NCBI RefSeq assembly: GCF_030296575.1
Contig: NZ_AP027729.1
Coordinates: 3,100,001 to 3,164,000, forward strand
Source: Paraoerskovia sediminicola
GTDB taxonomy: Bacteria; Actinomycetota; Actinomycetes; Actinomycetales; Cellulomonadaceae
Length of the DNA: 64,000 nt
Direction of reading: 5' to 3'
Of this stretch, positions 58,001 to 64,000 are shown in pieces (within the stretch, counting starts at the first letter, position 1; each line of letters begins with the position of its first letter). The translations under genes and the position numbers were made by a program. The notes below the pieces were generated by a model. It was not told where the DNA came from, ran no database searches, and worked only from the letters and a program-made list of their open reading frames with translations.

Positions 58001-58022
58001 CCGTGCCCGACGTGTCTACGGT
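57993..58022 (+). promoter_or_regulatory. promoter of the sugar ABC operon
   Basis: -35 TTGACC (57993-57998) inside the operator, 18-bp spacer, -10 TACGGT (58017-58022). The mRNA leader is about 57 nt. Confidence 0.65.
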
Positions 58023-58084
58023 CCTCACCACACAGCCCGCGGCGCAGCGAAGATGCCCCGGGACGAAGCAAGGGAGCTTTCGAC

Positions 58085-59304
58085 ATGCAGCGACTACTGA
58101 TACTGACCACGGCCCTCACCGGAGCGTGCGTGCTCGCCCTGACCGCTTGCTCGAACGGCGACTCCTCGGGCGCAGGGTCCGCCGACGGCTCGCTCGAGCT
58201 GACGCTCACCGACACGCTGTCCGAGACGAGCGCGGCGGTCTACGACCCCATCTACGAGCAGTGCGCCGAAGAGGTCGGCGTGAGCGTCACGCCCAACCAC
58301 GTCGCGGGCAGCGGCCTGATCGCCTCGGTGCTGCAGCAGGCGTCGTCCCAGACGCTGCCCGACGTCCTGATGCTCGACAATCCCGATGTACAGCAGATCG
58401 CCGAGGCTGGGGCACTCTCCCCCTCACCGACTACGGGATCTCGACCGACGGGTACGCCGACGGCGTCGTCCAGGCCGGCACGTACGAGGACGACCTGTAC
58501 GGGGTCGTCCCGGTCGTCAACTCGCTCGCGCTCTTCTACAACCAGGACCTGCTCGACGCGGCCGGCGTCACCCCGCCCACGACGTGGGACGAGCTCGAGT
58601 CCGCAGCGGCGTCGCTCACGGACGGCGACACCTACGGCGTCGCGTTCAGCGGGACGAACACGTTCGAGGGCACATGGCAGTTCCTGCCCTTCATGTGGTC
58701 CAACGGCGGCCACGAGGACGACCTCACCGCACCGGAGACCGTCGAGGCCCTCGACCTGGTCACCCGGCTCGTCGACGACGGCTCGGCCTCGCAGAGCGTC
58801 GTCACCTGGTCACAGAACGACGTCAACGACCAGTTCATCGCCGGCAAGGCCGCGATGATGGTCAACGGCCCGTGGAACCTCCCCTCGCTCGACGCCGCCG
58901 AGGGCCTGAGCTTCGACGTGGTCACGATCCCGACGCGCACCGCCGAGCAGGACCCGGTCGCGCCTCTGGGTGGCGAGGCCTTCACGGTCCCGAACACCGG
59001 CGACGCCGACCGCATGGCCGCGGCCGGCGAGTTCGTCGACTGCATCGTCGGCGACGACCACCAGCTGACCATGGCCACCGGTCGCGGAGCGGTGCCGTCC
59101 CGGACAGAGGTCGCGGACCAGGCCGCAGCCGACGAACCGCTCATCGCAGCGTTCGTCGACACGGTCCAGACCGCACGTGCCCGGACCGCGCTGCTCGGGA
59201 CGCAGTGGCCCGACGCCGCGACGCGCATCTACACCGCCGAGCAGCTCGCGCTGACCGGCGAGGCAAGCCCGTCCGAGGCCCTGGCGCAGGCCCAGGACCA
59301 GTAG
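58085..59304 (+). CDS. ABC sugar-binding lipoprotein (frameshifted)
   Basis: Extracellular solute-binding protein, family 1 (MalE/UgpB type). Lipoprotein signal with lipobox LTAC, Cys22. The N-terminal part runs to VQQIAEAGALSP in one frame. The rest (LTDYGISTDGYADGVVQAGT, YGVVPVVNSLALFYNQDLLD, AAMMVNGPWNLPSLDAAE) is in the next. The break is in the C5 run 58419-58423, which should be C6. The restored length is 406 aa. The ATG has a GGGAG ribosome site. First gene of the operon with two permeases; the ligand is probably a xylo-oligosaccharide, from context. Confidence 0.9.
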
Positions 59305-59338
59305 CAGGACCAGCCACCACGACCATGTTCGAGGAGGG

Positions 59339-60300
59339 ATGATCACCGTGACCACCACGCTCCAGTCCACGGAGGCGCCGATCAGTGACCCCGCGCCGCC
59401 GCGCGGTCGATCGACAGCCGCCCGCCGGGAACTGCTCGTCCGTTGGGCGTTCGTGATCCCCGCGATCGTCTATGTCGCCCTGTTCTTCGGGTATCCGGTC
59501 CTGAAGTCGGTGACGATGGGGTTCCAGGAGTACACGACCCGCTCCTTCGTCACCGGCGAGGCCCCCTGGGTCGGCCTGCAGAACTATGTCGACGTCGTCA
59601 CCGGGAGCCTGTTCACGACGACGCTCACGAACACCGCGCTGTTCACGATCGGGTCGATCATCGGCCAGTTCACCCTCGGCATGCTGCTCGCGCTGTACTT
59701 CAACCGGAAGTTCCCGCTCAACGGCGTGCTGCGGTCGATGCTTCTCCTGCCGTGGCTGCTTCCGCTCATCGCGTCGACGGCGGTGTGGAAGTGGATCCTC
59801 GACCAGGACAGCGGAGTGCTGAACCAGACACTGATGGGGCTCGGGATCGTCGCCGACCCGGTACCGTGGCTGACGAGCCCCGACCTCGCGCTCGTCGCGG
59901 TCGTGGGCGTCAACGTCTGGCTCGGCATCCCGTTCAACGTCTCGCTGCTGTACGGCGGGCTGCAGGACATCCCGGAAGAGCTGTACGAGGCCGGCGCTCT
60001 CGACGGCGCCACCGGGTGGCGCGCGTTCTGGTCGATCACCTGGCCGAACCTGCGGGCGGTCGTGAGCGTCGTCCTCGTCCTCGGAGTCGTCTACACCCTC
60101 AAGGTGCTCGACGTGATCCTCGGGCTCACGGGGGCGGACCAGCGAACTCGACTCAGACGCTCGCCACCGACTCGTACCACCGTTCCTTCGTCCAGTTCGA
60201 CTTCGGCACAGGCGCCGCGGTGAGCAACATCCTCATCGTCGTCTCCCTGGTGTTCGCAGTCGTCTACCTCCGGGTCAATCGCGCCCCGGTCGACGAGTGA
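59339..60300 (+). CDS. ABC sugar transporter permease, MalF type (frameshifted)
   Basis: About six membrane segments (RWAFVIPAIVYVALFFGYPV at the start). ATPase-contact EAA loop EELYEAGALDGATGWRAFWS. The break is in the G5 run 60130-60134, which should be G6; after it TLATDSYHRSFVQFDFGTGA and the last membrane segment complete the protein. The restored length is 320 aa. The start could be ATG 59339 or GTG 59348; a GGAGG stretch lies just before. Stop overlaps the next GTG. No ABC ATPase gene is present; a shared MsiK-like ATPase is likely. Confidence 0.9.
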
Positions 60301-61130
60301 GGTCAAACATGAGCTCCCGCAAGCGCACGCGCGCCCTCGCATCAACCACCCTCGGCATCGTCTTCCTCGCAGTCATGCTCTTCCCCGTGTACTGGATGGT
60401 GAACGCCTCGTTCCAGGACGCGGGGATGGCGGCGAGCAGCTCGTTCCTGCCGCTGAACCCGAGCCTCGCAGGCTACGAGAAGGCCATCACCCAGCAGAGC
60501 GGCAACCTCTTGACCAGCATCGTCGTCGCCCTCGGCGCGGTCGCTGTCACACTCCTGATCGCGACGCCCGCGGCATACGCGATCGCGAAGTTCCGGCTGC
60601 GGGGCATCGCCTGGTTCTCGTTCGCCCTGCTGATCGCCCAGATGATCCCCGGCATCGTGATCGCCAACGCGCTCTACGTCGTCTACAACGATCTCGGCAT
60701 GCTCAACTCGGTCCCGGGCCTGATCCTCGCGGACGCGACCCATGGCATCCCGTTCGCGATCCTGATCATCGGAGCGTTCATGCGCGCACTGCCGATGTCG
60801 ATCGTCGAGGCCGCGAGGGTGGACGGCGCGGGTCACGTCCGCGCGTTCGTGTCCGTCGTCGTGCCGGTGAGCCTGAACGCGATCATCACGGCAGGGCTGT
60901 TCGCGTTCCTCTTCGCATGGAGCGACTTCATCTTCGCCCTCACCCTGACCACGTCGCCCGACGTCAAGACGGTGACGCTCGGCATCTACGACTATCTCGG
61001 TGGCGAGGTGCAGAGCTGGTCGCCCGTGATGGCGACCGCAGTGATGGCATCGATCCCCGCGATCGTGCTGCTCGTGTTCGCTCAGCGATACATCGCGGCG
61101 GGTGCGCTGGGCGGCTCGGTGAAGGCGTGA
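60297..61130 (+). CDS. ABC sugar transporter permease, MalG type
   Basis: 277 aa, six membrane segments, intact. Start TTLGIVFLAVMLFPVYWMVN; EAA loop MSIVEAARVDGAGHVRAFVS; end VFAQRYIAAGALGGSVKA is typical of MalG-like permeases. GTG 60297 overlaps the first permease stop (GTGA); ATG 60309 is an alternative. Its own stop overlaps the GTG of the next gene, so the operon is coupled. Confidence 0.93.
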   Translation: MRSNMSSRKRTRALASTTLGIVFLAVMLFPVYWMVNASFQDAGMAASSSFLPLNPSLAGYEKAITQQSGNLLTSIVVALGAVAVTLLIATPAAYAIAKFRLRGIAWFSFALLIAQMIPGIVIANALYVVYNDLGMLNSVPGLILADATHGIPFAILIIGAFMRALPMSIVEAARVDGAGHVRAFVSVVVPVSLNAIITAGLFAFLFAWSDFIFALTLTTSPDVKTVTLGIYDYLGGEVQSWSPVMATAVMASIPAIVLLVFAQRYIAAGALGGSVKA

Positions 61131-62092
61131 CCCGCACGCCGCTGAGGGTCGCGCTCGCGGCTCCGCTCGACGCCGACCTGGCGGCGCAGCTCGTGACGCT
61201 CGAACCACGGATCGAGATCCACGACCAGCACTCGACGGCCGACGCGCTCTTCGGTCTGCCGCCTGAGGGACCGGAGAAGATAGCCGAGGTCGTGAGCGAC
61301 AACCCCCGGCTGCGCTGGGTGCACGGCATGGCCTCCGGCACAGCGGCCGAGGTCCGGCGCGCCGGCCTCACCCCGGCGCAGATCGATCGGGTCCGCTTCA
61401 CGACGTCGGCGGGCCCGCACGGGCAGCCGCTCGCCGAGTTCGCCCTGCTGTGCTTGCTGGCCGGCGCCAAGGACCTGCCACGACTGCAGGCCCAGCAGCG
61501 CCGGCGCGAGTGGGCGCCACCGTGGACCATGACGCACCTCGCCCAGGCGACGGTCGCAGTCGTCGGCCTCGGACACATCGGGCGTGAATGCGCTCGGGCT
61601 GTCCAGGGCCTGGGCGCCCGTGTCGTCGGCGTGAACCGGACACCCCGTCACGTCGACGGGGTCGAGCCGGTCGTACCGCTCGAGTCGTTCGCCGACGTGG
61701 TCCCGGACGTCGACGCGATCGTCCTTGCACTGCCCGAGGCCGACGGCACGCGTCACGTCCTCTCCCGGGACGTCCTGTCCCGGATGCTCCCGGGCACCCT
61801 CGTCGTCAATGTCGGGCGTGGGAGCTCGGTGGACACCGCGGCTCTCGTCGCGGCGCTGGAGGACGGCACCGTCGGGTTCGCGGGCCTCGACGTCGTGGAC
61901 CCGGAGCCGCTCCCGCGCGACCACCCGCTCTGGTCCCTGGACAACGTCCTGATCTCACCGCACACGGCGGCACGGCGCGACGACCAGACCCTCAGCATCG
62001 TGCGGATGTTCGCCGAGAACGCGACCCGGCTGCTCGATGGCCGCGACCTCGTCAACGAGGTCCTGCGCGACGAGCTCCTCGGCGGGACCTGA
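61127..62092 (+). CDS. D-isomer specific 2-hydroxyacid dehydrogenase
   Basis: NAD(P)-dependent oxidoreductase, 321 aa. Rossmann motif TVAVVGLGHIGRECARAVQG (GxGxxG), catalytic Arg in VVNVGRGSSVD, Glu in the FAGLDVVDPEPLPRDHPLW segment and His in VLISPHTAARRDDQ. The substrate is unknown. It overlaps the second permease stop (GTGA), so it belongs to the sugar operon. A role in xylose or uronic-acid-derived 2-hydroxyacid metabolism is only inference. Confidence 0.9.
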   Translation: MTRTPLRVALAAPLDADLAAQLVTLEPRIEIHDQHSTADALFGLPPEGPEKIAEVVSDNPRLRWVHGMASGTAAEVRRAGLTPAQIDRVRFTTSAGPHGQPLAEFALLCLLAGAKDLPRLQAQQRRREWAPPWTMTHLAQATVAVVGLGHIGRECARAVQGLGARVVGVNRTPRHVDGVEPVVPLESFADVVPDVDAIVLALPEADGTRHVLSRDVLSRMLPGTLVVNVGRGSSVDTAALVAALEDGTVGFAGLDVVDPEPLPRDHPLWSLDNVLISPHTAARRDDQTLSIVRMFAENATRLLDGRDLVNEVLRDELLGGT

Positions 62093-62120
62093 TCGCGCAG
62101 TCGTGGTGATCCGGAGCCCC

Positions 62121-63463
62121 TCAGGCGTCAGTGTCCGCCGTCGCCACCGACGGCCGCAGCACGACGTCGATCACGGTGGTCCCGGCGACGTCCAGCGACA
62201 CCTGCGCCTCCGCGCCACGGGCCTGAAGCCGGTAGTCGCCCAGGAACCCCGAGAACCGCACGCGGCCATCGCCATCGGTCCGGTACGTCGTCGGGCCGTG
62301 CCACCACTCCCCTTGACCAGGTCGCGGAAGGCGTCGTACGCGGGTTTCGGGGTGCCGTCGGCGCGCACGAGGCCACCGGGCGCCCCGAGCCACATCCCGG
62401 CGTCCGTCAACCCCCAGTACGTCGCGGCCTCGACGCTCGGGTGCGACAGCAGGGTGCGGTGGTGTCGCACGAGCTCGTCGGCCTGACGCTGCTCGCCCTC
62501 CTCGGTCGATGGCCAGGTGGCGGGCGCGTAGTCGTTGAGATCCTTGATGTGCGCCGGCATCGGGTCGCCGGAGAGCAGGGTGGTCTCGGTGAAGTGGATC
62601 GGGATCCCGTAGCGCGAGAAGCGGTCGAGGACGTCCAACGTCTTCTCCTCGCCCCAGTAGCCCTGGTGCATGTGCGACTGGAGGCCGAGCCGGTCGATGG
62701 TGATGCCCGCCTCGAGCACGCCCTCGATGAGGCACTCGTACGCGGTGGACATGTCGAAGTCGTTGAGCAGGAGCGTCGCTGTCGGGTTGGTCGCGCGCGA
62801 CTCCTCGAAGCCCATCCGGATCATCTCGATGCGCCCTCGCTCACGGGCGAGGCGCGTGATGCCGTTGTCCTCCTTGTCGAACACCGGCATGATCACGACC
62901 TCGTTGATCACGTCCCACATGTCGACGAGGCCGGCGAACTCGGCCACGTCGCGGCGGATGCGCTCGCGCTGCAGACGCTCGATCTCGTCGACGGGCTCGT
63001 CGAGGAGCCACGGGGCGCAGACGGTGTGCCAGACGAGCGGGTGGCCCTTGAGCACGGTGCCGCGGTCCCGGTAGCGCTGCGCGAGGCGACGCATCGGCTC
63101 GGTGCGCGGGGCGCCACGTTCCGGCTCGAAGCTGCCCCAGTAGAACTGGAGCGTCCCTGCGTTGTAGACGTCGTGCCAGAGAGCTTCGACACGATCGGCC
63201 CAGTCCTGGGGTGATTCCCCGTCGAGGAGTTCGACCCGGTTCTGCGGGACGTCGCCGGCGGTCGAGGTCTGGGCCGTCGCCAGGAAGTCCTCGGCGATGT
63301 TCGCGAACAGGAACGTGTGGCGCGTCTGTTCGACGGTGACGTCGGTGTCGGCCAGGGGCGTTCCGTCGGGTTGCTGGAGCGTCAGCGTGGCGTTCGCTCG
63401 CCGGTGCGCGAGAGACGGATCAGGGGTGCGACCGGGCGTGGGCGGCGCGAACAGGCTCGTCAT
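62121..63463 (-). CDS. endo-1,4-beta-xylanase, GH10 (intracellular, frameshifted)
   Basis: Cleaves xylan or xylo-oligosaccharides. No signal peptide (starts MTSLFAPPTPGRTPDPSLAH), so it is probably cytosolic and acts on imported oligosaccharides. An N-terminal beta domain (ANATLTLQQPDGTPLADTDV) precedes the GH10 barrel: KGHPLVWHTVCAPWLLDE, acid/base Glu in MWDVINEVVI, and nucleophile Glu in IPIHFTETTLL. The break is in the C4 run 62309-62312; the next frame continues EWWHGPTTYRTDGDGRVRFS and GFLGDYRLQARG, a short C-terminal beta domain. The restored length is 447 aa. Convergent with the ABC operon, 28 bases apart. Confidence 0.9.
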
Positions 63464-63464
63464 C

Positions 63465-63476
63465 GAAAACGTTCTC
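63465..63476 (-). promoter_or_regulatory. operator-like site over the xylanase ribosome site
   Basis: GAAAACGTTCTC (plus strand) is a near-palindrome around AACGTT (10 of 12 positions), in the style of LacI-family operators. It lies between the GGAG ribosome site and the ATG at 63463. It is unlike the palindrome at 57981, so a different regulator may bind. Confidence 0.5.
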
Positions 63477-63527
63477 CATCGTCGGGTCAGGCCATGGTGC
63501 CACGTCACGTCCTCCGTGACGTCGCCA

Positions 63528-64000
63528 CTACTCCCCGATCGCCAGGGCGCGCCGACGCTGCTCGGCGATCCGCCCAGCGACGTAGTCGGCATCCCGACCG
63601 ACCCCGCCGATCAGTCCCGAGGTCAGCCCGTACTGGAAAGGCATCCCCACGAAGTACAGACCCGGAGCGCTCTCCACGACGCCCCGGTCGGTCACCGGGA
63701 GCCCGTACCGGTCCCGCTCCAGACCGTCGATCCAGCCCAGGTCCGGTCGATATCCGGTCGCCCAGATCACCGTCTTCGGCGGTGGGACCACCGCACCATC
63801 GGCGACCGGCAACCCTCCCTGGACTCCGGTCAGGCGCGGGAGCGGGATCACCCCGGCACCCACCACCTCCTTCATCGAGGTCCCGATCAGCGGGCCACCC
63901 CTTGCGTGGAACGTCGACGACGCCCTGCGCCCGATCGGAGTGCTCGTGGTGAGCACGCCGTTGACGAATGCCCAGTACGCACCGCCGGCCAGCGTGAAGA
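63528..64000 (-). CDS. flavin-dependent monooxygenase, C-terminal part (5' end outside window)
   Basis: FAD/NAD(P)-dependent oxidoreductase of the FMO/CzcO type. The frame is open to the window edge, so the N-terminal FAD and NADPH Rossmann motifs are not visible. Present: TVIWATGYRPDLGWIDGLER (the ATGYRPD motif of flavin monooxygenases), then GLPVTDRGVVESAPGLYFVG and FQYGLTSGLIGGVGRDADYV. The substrate is unknown. It lies 64 bases upstream of the xylanase in genome terms, reading the same way. Confidence 0.82.
   Translation of the reverse strand, partial: FTLAGGAYWAFVNGVLTTSTPIGRRASSTFHARGGPLIGTSMKEVVGAGVIPLPRLTGVQGGLPVADGAVVPPPKTVIWATGYRPDLGWIDGLERDRYGLPVTDRGVVESAPGLYFVGMPFQYGLTSGLIGGVGRDADYVAGRIAEQRRRALAIGE

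Overview
The window is very GC-rich, densely coded DNA from an actinobacterium, most likely in or near the Cellulomonadaceae/Micrococcales (inference). Evidence: mycothiol ligase mshC, actinobacterial integration host factor mihF, a helicase-degenerate PriA, an ImuA-ImuB-DnaE2 mutasome behind an actinobacterial LexA box, a DtxR/IdeR iron box, a PyrR-controlled pyrimidine operon, many promoters whose -10 hexamer lies 6-7 nt before the start codon (leaderless mRNAs), and a xylan-sugar locus without its own ABC ATPase. No gene-free stretch exceeds 300 bases.

Layout. 1-17.3 kb (minus strand): a housekeeping block in transcription order efp, nusB | pyrR, pyrB, pyrC, a PH-like membrane protein, carA, carB, pyrF, mihF, gmk, rpoZ, coaBC, metK, priA, HAD hydrolase. 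Most pyr genes overlap by 4 bp. 17.4-23.7 kb: a SatD-like regulator with a membrane partner, aroQ, an MFS transporter, a Fic protein, an alpha/beta hydrolase and a glycerophosphodiesterase. 23.8-26.8 kb: aroC-aroK-aroB. 27-38 kb: prepilin peptidase, PAC2, mshC, uppP, aldo/keto reductase, a poly-acidic protein, DUF5703, a fructosamine-kinase-like gene, M20 peptidase, GNAT, alanine dehydrogenase and an AI-2E transporter. 38.2-39.9 kb: tRNA-Leu(GAG), a cupin and a LuxR regulator. 39.9-46.6 kb: SOS mutasome operon imuA-imuB-dnaE2. 46.7-51 kb: PEBP, YbaK-like deacylase, GrpB, siderophore-interacting protein and APC permease. 51.2-54.5 kb: an accessory unit made of a GIY-YIG/DUF2075 helicase and a MazG-like pyrophosphohydrolase, with an IS481-family element inserted exactly at the end of the mazG gene. 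54.5-63.5 kb: a xylo-oligosaccharide locus (GH31 alpha-xylosidase, LacI regulator, divergent binding protein and two permeases, hydroxyacid dehydrogenase, GH10 xylanase). 63.5-64 kb: C-terminus of a flavin monooxygenase.

A cross-cutting feature: 14 genes, several of them essential (coaBC, carB, pyrB, pyrC, aroB, aroK), are each split by one-base losses, 16 in all, nearly all in G/C runs. In every case adding back one base per break gives a length divisible by three and joins conserved halves. I treat these as probable consensus errors of the sequence, not pseudogenes, and give the full restored span for each gene. The strongest candidate for an under-described biological system is the GIY-YIG/DUF2075 + MazG pair.
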